Positions 29,547 to 36,622 of a stretch of DNA of 36,622 nucleotides are shown here, in pieces. The DNA comes from an uncultured Mycoplasma sp. (GTDB lineage Bacteria; Bacillota_I; Bacilli_A; RF39; UBA660), in NCBI GenBank assembly GCA_945947035.1, contig CAMEXD010000011.1, forward strand, positions 1-36,622. The letters are read 5' to 3'. Position 1 is the stretch's first letter, and the number at the start of each line of letters is the position of its first letter. The notes beneath the pieces were generated by a model that did no database searches, was not told where the DNA came from, and was given only the letters and a program-made list of their open reading frames with translations. A program made the position numbers and the translations under genes.

Positions 29547-30737
29547 ATGAAAGAAAATAAAAGTTATTTTACAGGATTAATAGGATCTTTAATAGGTGGA
29601 TTTGTTGCTGCTATTCCTTGGGTTTTAATGTATGTTTATGGTAATATGATTTTATCATTATTAGCAATTATTATCGCACTTGGTGCATTAAAAGGATATC
29701 AATTACTTAATGGTAAAATAGATAAAAAATTACCAGTTATTATAACAGTTGTATCTTTAGTTGTTGTTACTGTTTCAACGTTTGTTATAATTCCTTATTT
29801 ATTGATTTTAAAAGAAAATGCATCAGTATCAATTTCTTATTTATATCAAAATAGTGATTTTACTGCTGCTATTATTAAAGATTATATTTTTTCTTTTCTA
29901 TTTACAATACTTGGTATAAGTGGAGTTATTACAAGTATTAAAAAACAAGTTAATGATAATAAAGAAAAAATAAACGTTCCTTTATTTGAAAGTAATAAAC
30001 AAAACGAAGAAGATATCGCTTTTGTTAAAAATATCTTTGCTAAATATAATGCTTTTGATAAAAATACAACAATAGATAAAGAAGAAGTTCTAAAAGAAAT
30101 AACTAAAGAAAATAAAGAAGAAATATTTAATAGTTTAATACTTTCAGGAAATATAAAACAATATAAAGGTAAATATTATTTTTCATCAAATGAACAAAAT
30201 AAAAAAATAAATAAGGTTGTATCTATTGTCACTATAGTAATTATTGTAGTTGCTTTATTATTTACTTTAATAGCTATTATTGGAAGTAACAATGATCAAA
30301 AATCTAATGAGGCATTTAATTCTTATGTTAATTATAATTATGATAAGTCTTGGAATGAATATCCTGATAGTGAAGATGAAAATTATTTTATTTACGTTCC
30401 AAAAGTTGATGAAACAGGATACTCTGGAATTATATCAGTATCTTATGGTGAAACTTCATATTTAGCTAGTGATTATGAAGAAATGAAGAAAGATATAATT
30501 GAATCATTCGATGATGAAGGTGAAGTATTTAAAACAACTGATTTAACAACTGACAATGGTTATTCTACTTTATTAGTAGAAATATCTTATGATGATCCTA
30601 AGAGCCTTGATAAATTATATTATATTTTAACTGACAATAAATATGCTTTAATTTATTCAACTGATTATTATGTTTCAAGTGTTAATGTAGATGAAGTTGC
30701 AAAGGAAATGGTTAATAGTTTAAAATTTGTTAAGTAA
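29547..30737 (+). CDS. Unknown multi-TM membrane protein with an extracytoplasmic C-terminal domain
   Basis: 396 aa, no recognised family. N-terminal half: TM segments at about 8-25, 31-47, 62-85 and 107-128, containing a Gly-rich GLIGSLIGGFVAAIPW. A cytoplasmic stretch (about 130-220) with a possible winged-helix-like pattern (FVKNIFAKYNAFDKN to YKGKYYFSSN). Another TM (about 225-247), then an acidic C-terminal domain (about 250-396) with repeated YD and DDP segments, likely outside the cell. AGGAGGA upstream. Followed 13 nt later by another membrane protein, so likely an operon. Confidence 0.6.
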   Translation: MKENKSYFTGLIGSLIGGFVAAIPWVLMYVYGNMILSLLAIIIALGALKGYQLLNGKIDKKLPVIITVVSLVVVTVSTFVIIPYLLILKENASVSISYLYQNSDFTAAIIKDYIFSFLFTILGISGVITSIKKQVNDNKEKINVPLFESNKQNEEDIAFVKNIFAKYNAFDKNTTIDKEEVLKEITKENKEEIFNSLILSGNIKQYKGKYYFSSNEQNKKINKVVSIVTIVIIVVALLFTLIAIIGSNNDQKSNEAFNSYVNYNYDKSWNEYPDSEDENYFIYVPKVDETGYSGIISVSYGETSYLASDYEEMKKDIIESFDDEGEVFKTTDLTTDNGYSTLLVEISYDDPKSLDKLYYILTDNKYALIYSTDYYVSSVNVDEVAKEMVNSLKFVK

Positions 30738-30750
30738 AAGGAAGTAGATT

Positions 30751-31743
30751 ATGAAAAAAAAGTTATCTTATAAAGTTAATAAAAAAATATTATATTTAGG
30801 ATTTTTATTAATAATTTTATCGTTAACTTTTTTTTATTTGGCTAAAATAGAAGAAAAAAGAGAAATAACAAGTAAAGATTATAGTGAACTTGTAATGCTA
30901 GGGAAAGATAATAAATCTTCTTATGTTGGATTAGAAATTAATTACTTGCCATATTATGTTGTAACTAGGAAAAGTAATAACATAATATTAAAGTATTATA
31001 TTGTAGTTGATAAAGATAACTATATGTATCTTGTAAGATTAACAGATGAGACATATCAAAAAATGGAAAACATGTATGAAAGTAATCCGGATGATTTTTC
31101 TTATTATATTGAAGGTTATATTTTTGAAACTCCAATAGATTTAAAAAGGGCAACAATTTCTTCTTATAATGCTTTAGCAGAACAAGAATTAGTCAATGAA
31201 AAAAACTTTTCAAATTATTTTGGTAAAAGTTATCTAGATGAAACTAATTTACCTTATCTTAATTCTTATGTTTTTTTGTTAGTAGCAGGAATATTATGTG
31301 ATTCTATTTCATTTATTATAATAATTTATTATATTATTTTAGTTATAAATAATAAAAAGTTATTGAAAAATTTTGATAAAGAAAAAATAAAAAAGGAAGT
31401 AAGTAGTAAAAGAACTATTTATTTTGATAAGTTAAATCTATATTTAACAAATAATTATATTATAACTAAACATTTATATTTAAAAATAATACCATATAAA
31501 GATATAGTTTGGATTTATAATGAAAAAAATGATTATAATGGATTATTAACTAACTATTCTTTAGTTGTATATTTAAAAAACAATAAGAAAATTAAATTAG
31601 TAACTTCAAGTAATAAGGATGATTTAATTACTATTATAAAAAAAGTATCTAAAAAAAACAAAGATGTTTTAGTAGGATATTCTAAAACTAATAAAAATAA
31701 ATATAAAAAACTTAAAGAATCTGGAGGAAAAAAACGTGGATGA
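30751..31743 (+). CDS. Unknown membrane protein with PH-like C-terminal part
   Basis: 330 aa, unrecognised. TM1 about 14-30, an outer domain of about 140 residues, TM2 about 173-198, and a cytoplasmic C-terminal part. The latter (RTIYFDKLNLYLTNNYII, IPYKDIVWIYNEKND, LVVYLKNNKKIKLVTSSN; about 225-295) has the strand pattern of a PH-like domain, and ends in a Lys-rich tail. It overlaps the following oxidoreductase by 8 nt. Role unknown. Confidence 0.6.
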   Translation: MKKKLSYKVNKKILYLGFLLIILSLTFFYLAKIEEKREITSKDYSELVMLGKDNKSSYVGLEINYLPYYVVTRKSNNIILKYYIVVDKDNYMYLVRLTDETYQKMENMYESNPDDFSYYIEGYIFETPIDLKRATISSYNALAEQELVNEKNFSNYFGKSYLDETNLPYLNSYVFLLVAGILCDSISFIIIIYYIILVINNKKLLKNFDKEKIKKEVSSKRTIYFDKLNLYLTNNYIITKHLYLKIIPYKDIVWIYNEKNDYNGLLTNYSLVVYLKNNKKIKLVTSSNKDDLITIIKKVSKKNKDVLVGYSKTNKNKYKKLKESGGKKRG

Positions 31744-32785
31744 AATATATGATATTGCAATAATAGGATTAGGACCAGCAGGATCAACTGTTGCAAGATG
31801 TTTAAAAAATAATTATAAAGTTATTGCTTTTGAAAAAAAAGATGAAAAAGATATGAAATGTTGTGGAGGTCTTCTTTCACCAGATGCTCAAAAACTTCTT
31901 GCTAAATTTGATCTTTGTTTACCAACTGATATTTTGGTAGATCCTCAGATTTTTTCAGTTAGAACAATAGATTTTTCAAATAATTTAGAAAGATATTATC
32001 AAAGATTTTACTTAAATATGGATCGTGGTAAATTTGATAAATATTTAATAAGTCTTATTCCAGATAATGTTAAAATTGAAAGAGCATTATGTACTAAAAT
32101 AGTAAAACAAGAAAATTTATATGAAATTTCTTATAGAAAAAATGAAGAAGTATTAAAAATAAAAGCAAAAATCGTTATAGATGGTGGTGGTGCTTCTTCT
32201 TTAATTAGAAAAACTTTTTATAATAATTGTAAAATAAAAAATTATGTATCAATTCAAGAATTGTATAAAAGTGATTTAACAAAACCTATTTATACTTCGA
32301 TTTTTGATAAAAGTTTGACTGATTCTTATTGTTGGACAATATCAAAGAATGGTTACTCTATTGTAGGTGGTGCATTTAGAAAAGATAATTGTTTAAAAAA
32401 TTTTGAACAATTAAAAAATAAACTAAAGAATTATGGTTATGAATTTAGTGAAAAATATAAAAAAGAAGGTTGTTATGTTTATTTATCAAATAAATTAAGT
32501 GGTATTATAACAGGAAGTAATGGCATATATTTGGTTGGAGAAGCAGCAGGTTTTATAAGTCCTAGTTCTTTAGAAGGAATAAGTTATGCAATGGAAAGTG
32601 GTTATATTTTAGCAAATGTTTTAAATAAAGATTTAAATTCTAAATCAAGTGTCTATAAAAGAAAAACTATAAAACTTAGATTTAAATTATTTTTAAAGAT
32701 ATTAAAAAGACCATTTATGTATAATAGATTTTTAAGATATTTAATTATGAAAAGTGGAATAAGTTCGATAAAAAAATTAAAGTAG
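31736..32785 (+). CDS. FAD-dependent oxidoreductase, geranylgeranyl-reductase-like
   Basis: 349-aa flavoprotein of the geranylgeranyl reductase/PHBH-like group. Rossmann FAD-binding GLGPAGSTVA (about 11-20), CCGGLLSPDAQ (about 39-49), a DG motif in VIDGGGASSLIRK (about 143-155) and the late VGEAAGFISPSSLEGISYA (about 265-283) typical of the family. C-terminal basic region. Members reduce prenyl chains or act as halogenases or oxidases; the substrate here is unknown. GTG start with GGAGGA 8 nt ahead; overlaps the preceding gene by 8 nt. Confidence 0.82.
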   Translation: MDEIYDIAIIGLGPAGSTVARCLKNNYKVIAFEKKDEKDMKCCGGLLSPDAQKLLAKFDLCLPTDILVDPQIFSVRTIDFSNNLERYYQRFYLNMDRGKFDKYLISLIPDNVKIERALCTKIVKQENLYEISYRKNEEVLKIKAKIVIDGGGASSLIRKTFYNNCKIKNYVSIQELYKSDLTKPIYTSIFDKSLTDSYCWTISKNGYSIVGGAFRKDNCLKNFEQLKNKLKNYGYEFSEKYKKEGCYVYLSNKLSGIITGSNGIYLVGEAAGFISPSSLEGISYAMESGYILANVLNKDLNSKSSVYKRKTIKLRFKLFLKILKRPFMYNRFLRYLIMKSGISSIKKLK

Positions 32786-32795
32786 AGGTTTTTAT

Positions 32796-33506
32796 ATGAA
32801 AAAAATTTTAGGATTAATAGTGACTTTTCTTCTTATTTTTGTTTTAGGAATAACAAAAGACGAACTAATAAATGTATTCAAAGATAGTTTTTCTTTACCT
32901 ATAATTTCTTATGATATAAATGATATACCAGATTATCAAGGAGAAAGCTTTGTTTATTTAAATAATAATATACCTAATTTTACTGAAGAAGATTATAATA
33001 CTGATACGTTTGAAAGTTATAGTGATTTGGATTATTTAGGAAGATGTGGTGTTTGTTTTGCTAATATTGATAAGTCTTTAATGCCAAAAGAAGAAAGAGA
33101 AAGTATCGGAATGATTAAACCAAGTGGTTGGCATACAGTAAAATATGATATAGTAAATGGTAAATATTTATATAATAGATGTCATTTAATTGGATATCAG
33201 TTAACTGGAGAAAACGCTAATGAGAAAAATTTAATAACCTGTACTAGATCTATGAATAGTGAAGTTATGTTAGATTTTGAAAATGAAGTTGCTAATTATA
33301 TTAAAAAAACAAATAATCATGTTTTATATCGAGTAACACCAGTTTTTGAAGGAGATAATTTACTTGCAAAAGGTGTTATACTTGAAGCATCATCAGTTGA
33401 AGATAAAGGAAAAAGTATATCTTATAATGTATTTATTTACAATGTCCAAAAAGGAATTGAAATAGATTATAAAACAGGAGATAGTAAACTTATAGAAAAT
33501 AAATAA
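32796..33506 (+). CDS. Exported or anchored DNA/RNA non-specific endonuclease, EndA type
   Basis: 236 aa with an N-terminal signal or TM (about 2-18). The nuclease domain (about 75-210) has YNRCHLIGYQLTGENANEKN, the equivalent of the streptococcal NRGHLLGY motif, with the catalytic His in NRCH (Cys in place of Gly) and the downstream metal Asn. EndA-like ones degrade one DNA strand during uptake or breach extracellular DNA. No competence genes are adjacent. It ends in a terminator shared with the next, convergent gene. Confidence 0.85.
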   Translation: MKKILGLIVTFLLIFVLGITKDELINVFKDSFSLPIISYDINDIPDYQGESFVYLNNNIPNFTEEDYNTDTFESYSDLDYLGRCGVCFANIDKSLMPKEERESIGMIKPSGWHTVKYDIVNGKYLYNRCHLIGYQLTGENANEKNLITCTRSMNSEVMLDFENEVANYIKKTNNHVLYRVTPVFEGDNLLAKGVILEASSVEDKGKSISYNVFIYNVQKGIEIDYKTGDSKLIENK

Positions 33507-33532
33507 AGTAAGCCATTTGACTTACTTTATTT
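33501..33532. terminator. Bidirectional terminator spanning two stop codons
   Basis: AAATAAAGTAAG (33501-33512) and CTTACTTTATTT (33521-33532), perfect 12-bp stem. The left arm holds the nuclease stop (33504-33506) and the right arm the DUF2935 stop (33527-33529 on the other strand). Confidence 0.8.
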
Positions 33533-34417
33533 ATTAAAACTTTTTAACAATCTAATAAAATGATTTGCTTCTCTTACAACATGATCTGCTAAAAGTGGAA
33601 TAATAATACTTTTTATTTTACAATTTAAAATTCCTTCTTCACCTGCAATTTTAAAATCTCTAAATTTAGTTGTTTCATTTAAACTAATATTAGTTAAATT
33701 ACTATTGGTTTTATAATTTTGAATGATTTTTTTATATTCTTCGGCATAATTATCCGCAGTTAATATTAATTCTTCTTCAGTTGGATCAAGTAATCCTCTT
33801 ATAAACTGGGCATGTTCCATCATTATATTATTCCAAAATAATTCTTGTTCTAAGATTTCTTTGTTTGTAAAGAAACCTCTTTCTTCAATTTTACTTAATA
33901 AACTATGATACATTTTTGCTTCTTGAAGTATATGTTTTATTAAAAGTGGATAATTTGAAGTAAACATTTTACAAGCTAAAACACTATTTAATATTTCAGT
34001 TTTAAAATGAATTAAATTTTTTACTGCATTTAATGTTTTATTGTTAATAGCAAATACTTTATTAACAACATCTTGGCTTATATTAGTGCTTCCTCCTCTT
34101 AAATTTAATTCTTTTTTTGTTATATTAGTATCTATTGTAGCATTTGATAACATACTTGTTTTATTTTCTGCTTCCATGGTATTTTTGGTTACAATTTCTT
34201 GTGATAATAATAAATCATTACTTATATTACCATTTGATAAATCAACAACTTCATTTAAAATATTTGAAAATAAATCTTTAAAATCTTTAGCAACAGCTTT
34301 TAAATTATTGTCTTTTTCTAAAAAAGCTACTTCTAAAAATAAACTATGTTCCTTCATAATACGACAAAAAAATAAGTGTAATTCTAAAGACAATCTTACA
34401 TAATCATTGTTATTCAT
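33527..34417 (-). CDS. DUF2935 family protein
   Basis: 296 aa, mostly helical, built as two related halves (about 5-135 and 140-290). Segments such as LSLELHLFFCRIMKEHSLFLE and ELFWNNIMMEHAQFIRGLLDP repeat the pattern E-x-x-FW/F-x-x-I-M-x-E-H, and other His/Glu positions suggest a four-helix, metal-binding-like bundle. DUF2935 proteins are found mainly in spore-forming Bacillota and have no settled function. GGGAGGA precedes the ATG. The minus-strand -10 reads CATATAAT (34438-34445), the same as that of the gerQ-like gene. Confidence 0.8.
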   Translation of the reverse strand: MNNNDYVRLSLELHLFFCRIMKEHSLFLEVAFLEKDNNLKAVAKDFKDLFSNILNEVVDLSNGNISNDLLLSQEIVTKNTMEAENKTSMLSNATIDTNITKKELNLRGGSTNISQDVVNKVFAINNKTLNAVKNLIHFKTEILNSVLACKMFTSNYPLLIKHILQEAKMYHSLLSKIEERGFFTNKEILEQELFWNNIMMEHAQFIRGLLDPTEEELILTADNYAEEYKKIIQNYKTNSNLTNISLNETTKFRDFKIAGEEGILNCKIKSIIIPLLADHVVREANHFIRLLKSFNK

Positions 34418-34509
34418 AATTCCTCCCTTTTTATTTAATTATATGTTTTTTATAAAAAAAAATTGTTTTTATTATTTTATAATAAGTAGTAAATTTATTA
34501 TAAATATTG

Positions 34510-34515
34510 TATAAT
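34510..34515 (+). promoter_or_regulatory. -10 element of uvrB
   Basis: Perfect TATAAT; -35 poor. No CGAAC-N4-GTTCG LexA box of the Bacillus type was seen near it. Confidence 0.5.
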
Positions 34516-34548
34516 AGATAAAACTAATAAGAAAGCGGGGCGTTTATT

Positions 34549-36498
34549 ATGTTTAATTTAGTATCAAAATATACTCCAGCAGGAGACCAAACAGAAGCTA
34601 TAGAAAAACTAGTTGATGGAATAAAAAATAATAATAAATATCAAGTTTTACTAGGAGCAACAGGTACAGGTAAAACGTTTACTATGGCAAATGTAATTAA
34701 AGAAGTTAATAAACCAACCTTAGTACTTGCTCATAATAAAACACTTGCTGGACAACTTTATTCGGAGTTTAAAGAATTTTTTCCTGATAATGCAGTTGAA
34801 TACTTTGTATCTTATTATGATTATTATCAACCAGAAGCATATGTTCCTCAAACTGATACATATATAGATAAAACAAGTTCTATAAATGATGAAATAGATG
34901 AATTAAGACATGCTGCAACAAGTGCTCTTATATCAAGAAGAGATGTTATTGTTGTTGCTTCTGTTTCTTGTATTTATGGAATTGGTGAAAAAGATGAATA
35001 TAAAAATAATATGTTAACAATAAATGTCTCTACTAAGATAAAAAGAAATGATCTTTTAAATAAACTTGTTGAAATGCTTTATGAAAGAAATGATATCGAT
35101 ATGAAAAGGGGAACATTTAGAGTTCATGGCGATGTTGTTGAAATTGTTCCAACATCAGAGCATTCAAAAGGTGTAAGAGTAGAATTTTTTGGCGATGAAA
35201 TAGATAGAATTAGCATATTTGATATAACAACTGGACACATTATTTCTTATCAAAAATCTATTTCAATATTTCCAGCAAGCCATTTTGTTACAAGCCCTGA
35301 AAATTTAGAAAAAGCAGTAACATCTATAAAAGAAGAACTAGATGAAAGATTAGAAGAATTAAATAGTGCTAATAAATTGGTGGAAGCCCAAAGACTTGAA
35401 CAAAGAACAAACTATGATCTTGAAATGATAAAAGAAACTGGTTTTTGTAGTGGTATTGAAAACTATTCAAGACATCTTGGAGGTAGAAAAAAAGGAGAAA
35501 CACCAACAACCTTAATAGATTTTTTTCCAGATGACTTTTTACTTTTTGTTGATGAATCACATGTTACCATTCCTCAGGTTAGAGGAATGTATAATGGCGA
35601 TAGAGCAAGAAAACAAACTCTTGTTGATTATGGATTTAGACTACCAAGTGCCTTAGATAATAGACCATTAATGTTTGATGAATTTGAAAAAAAATTAAAT
35701 CAAGTAATATTTGTAAGTGCAACACCTGGTGATTATGAAATGGAACATGCAGAAAATAAAGTTGATCAAATAATAAGACCAACTGGACTTTTAGATCCTA
35801 CAGTAGAAGTTAGAAAAACTGAAGGACAAATTGATGATTTAGTTGGTGAAATAAATTCTAGAATTGAAAAAAATGAAAGAGTACTTATTACAACTCTTAC
35901 TATAAGAATGGCTGAAGAATTAACATCATATTTAAAATCATTAAATATAAAAGTAGCATATTTACATAGTGAAGTTAAAACAATTGATAGATTAAAAATA
36001 ATAAGAGAACTTCGTCTTGGAACATATGACTGTATTGTTGGAATAAATTTACTTCGTGAAGGGCTTGATATTCCAGAAGTATCATTAATTGCAATACTTG
36101 ATGCAGATAAAGAAGGATTCTTAAGAAGTCATAGAAGTCTTATTCAAACTATAGGAAGATGTGCTAGAAATGCAAGTGGACATGTTATTATGTATGCAGA
36201 TAATATAACAGAAAGTATGAAACTTGCTATGGATGAAACTTCAAGAAGAAGAAAAATACAAGAAGAATATAATAAAGCTCATGGTATAGTACCAAAAACT
36301 ATTATAAAAGAGATACACGAGGTTGTTTCAAATACAATAGAAATAGATGAAAAAACTAAAAAGAAGAAAACAAAAATTTCAGATAAAGAAATGATTGAAG
36401 AAATAGAAAAAGAAATGAAACAAGCAGCCAAAGAACTTAATTTTGAAAGAGCTATGGAACTTCGTGATATTTTATTTGAACTAAAATCGGGAAATTAA
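34549..36498 (+). CDS. uvrB: Excinuclease ABC subunit B
   Basis: Damage-verification helicase of nucleotide excision repair. 649 aa: Walker A GATGTGKT (36-43), the damage-probing beta-hairpin [19 protein letters not shown] (about 89-107), VDESH box, helicase motifs VI in QTIGRCARN and a C-terminal UVR motif (about 612-647) that contacts UvrC. Full length. The Shine-Dalgarno is unusual (GCGGGGCG, 7 nt or so upstream). uvrA normally follows but would lie beyond the window. Confidence 0.97.
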   Translation: MFNLVSKYTPAGDQTEAIEKLVDGIKNNNKYQVLLGATGTGKTFTMANVIKEVNKPTLVLAHNKTLAGQLYSEFKEFFPDNAVEYFVSYYDYYQPEAYVPQTDTYIDKTSSINDEIDELRHAATSALISRRDVIVVASVSCIYGIGEKDEYKNNMLTINVSTKIKRNDLLNKLVEMLYERNDIDMKRGTFRVHGDVVEIVPTSEHSKGVRVEFFGDEIDRISIFDITTGHIISYQKSISIFPASHFVTSPENLEKAVTSIKEELDERLEELNSANKLVEAQRLEQRTNYDLEMIKETGFCSGIENYSRHLGGRKKGETPTTLIDFFPDDFLLFVDESHVTIPQVRGMYNGDRARKQTLVDYGFRLPSALDNRPLMFDEFEKKLNQVIFVSATPGDYEMEHAENKVDQIIRPTGLLDPTVEVRKTEGQIDDLVGEINSRIEKNERVLITTLTIRMAEELTSYLKSLNIKVAYLHSEVKTIDRLKIIRELRLGTYDCIVGINLLREGLDIPEVSLIAILDADKEGFLRSHRSLIQTIGRCARNASGHVIMYADNITESMKLAMDETSRRRKIQEEYNKAHGIVPKTIIKEIHEVVSNTIEIDEKTKKKKTKISDKEMIEEIEKEMKQAAKELNFERAMELRDILFELKSGN

Positions 36499-36515
36499 TT
36501 CCTGGTTTTTATTTT
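36487..36515 (+). terminator. Probable terminator after uvrB
   Basis: TCGGGAA-ATTAA-TTCCTGG, a 7-bp stem with two G-T pairs, then TTTTTATTTTTT. The 5' arm is in the last codons of uvrB. Confidence 0.65.
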
Positions 36516-36588
36516 TTAATTACTTTATACTACTAATTGTTTAACATTATACATAAGGTATTTTATCGTTACAGTTCAGACTAGATGA

Positions 36589-36622
36589 CTAGAAAAAGCA
36601 GGTAGAATATAAAAATTCTATC
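36589..36622 (+). other. Hairpin at the window edge
   Basis: GGTAGAAT and ATTCTATC form an 8-bp stem (one G-T pair) at the last bases, preceded by CTAGATGACTAG (36579-36590 or so). It may be the start of a structured RNA or leader, cut by the window. Confidence 0.35.

Noticed and set aside
34041-34403. 120-codon plus-strand frame opposite the DUF2935 gene
   Set aside because: No Shine-Dalgarno, low-complexity hydrophobic product, fully antisense to a family-matched gene; a shadow.
34441-34548. SOS (LexA) box before uvrB
   Set aside because: No CGAAC-N4-GTTCG or close variant is present.
36520-36622. tRNA gene at the right edge
   Set aside because: No GTTCRA-type T-loop with a matching acceptor stem; the TTCAGACTAG stretch does not fold as a cloverleaf.

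Overview
The window is about 36.6 kb of very AT-rich, densely packed bacterial chromosome. Most genes are on the plus strand, and many overlap or abut by a few bases. Gene content and order point to a low-GC Bacillota (Firmicutes), probably an uncultured gut-type Bacilli/Erysipelotrichia/RF39-like lineage; this placement is inference. TGA is used as a stop (for example at 6808-6810, 8645-8647 and 26549-26551) and Trp is TGG, so this is not a Mycoplasma-type code. The cell makes peptidoglycan (murI, murA, a class A PBP, Mbl, a TagO/WecA-type enzyme). It also carries relatives of sporulation proteins (GerQ, a SpoIIQ-like protein, a DUF2935 protein).

Layout. 0.1-5.6 kb: a stand-alone DHH/DHHA1 phosphoesterase at the usual gdpP position, then rplI, dnaB, a LysM-G5-M23 cell-wall enzyme, walJ and rlmH. 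5.7-7.3 kb: a two-gene AAA ATPase plus Toprim-like cassette, perhaps phage defence. 7.4-10.6 kb: an AGCS symporter, murI, ung and a convergent LemA-like gene. 10.6-14.4 kb: gerQ-like, a GT8 glycosyltransferase, pduL and a class A PBP. 14.5-18.8 kb: DUF1934-argS-rpoE-prfA-prmC. 18.8-19.1 kb: a gene-poor gap holding an unannotated convergent RNA/peptide module that looks like a type I toxin-antitoxin. 19.1-25.8 kb: secG, a nucleotidase, murA, an SGNH-like protein, rpmE, rpiB, a DUF1146 protein, spoIIQ-like, mbl and tagO. 25.9-28.2 kb: an Agr-like peptide-signalling locus. 28.2-29.5 kb: two tandem csp genes and hpf. 29.5-36.5 kb: two unknown membrane proteins, an FAD oxidoreductase, an EndA-type nuclease, a convergent DUF2935 gene and uvrB.

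The most interesting region is 25.87-28.17 kb. A six-TM protein, a 29-residue peptide, a small AgrB-like protease, a small HTH-like protein and a LytTR regulator lie together, but no histidine kinase is encoded. The peptide has its Cys+4 hydrophobic core (CLFWF) at the N-terminus and a basic amphipathic helix behind it, the reverse of normal AgrD. The regulator's receiver domain has lost key residues. The promoter has no -35 element and instead carries two direct repeats one helical turn apart.

Regulation follows clear patterns. Most vegetative promoters are extended -10 type (TGnTATAAT). Several terminators are embedded in the last codons of genes, and some are shared by convergent genes. 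At least one gene, spoIIQ-like, has its ribosome binding site inside a perfect 10-bp hairpin. No tRNA, rRNA, IS element, integrase or CRISPR array was seen.
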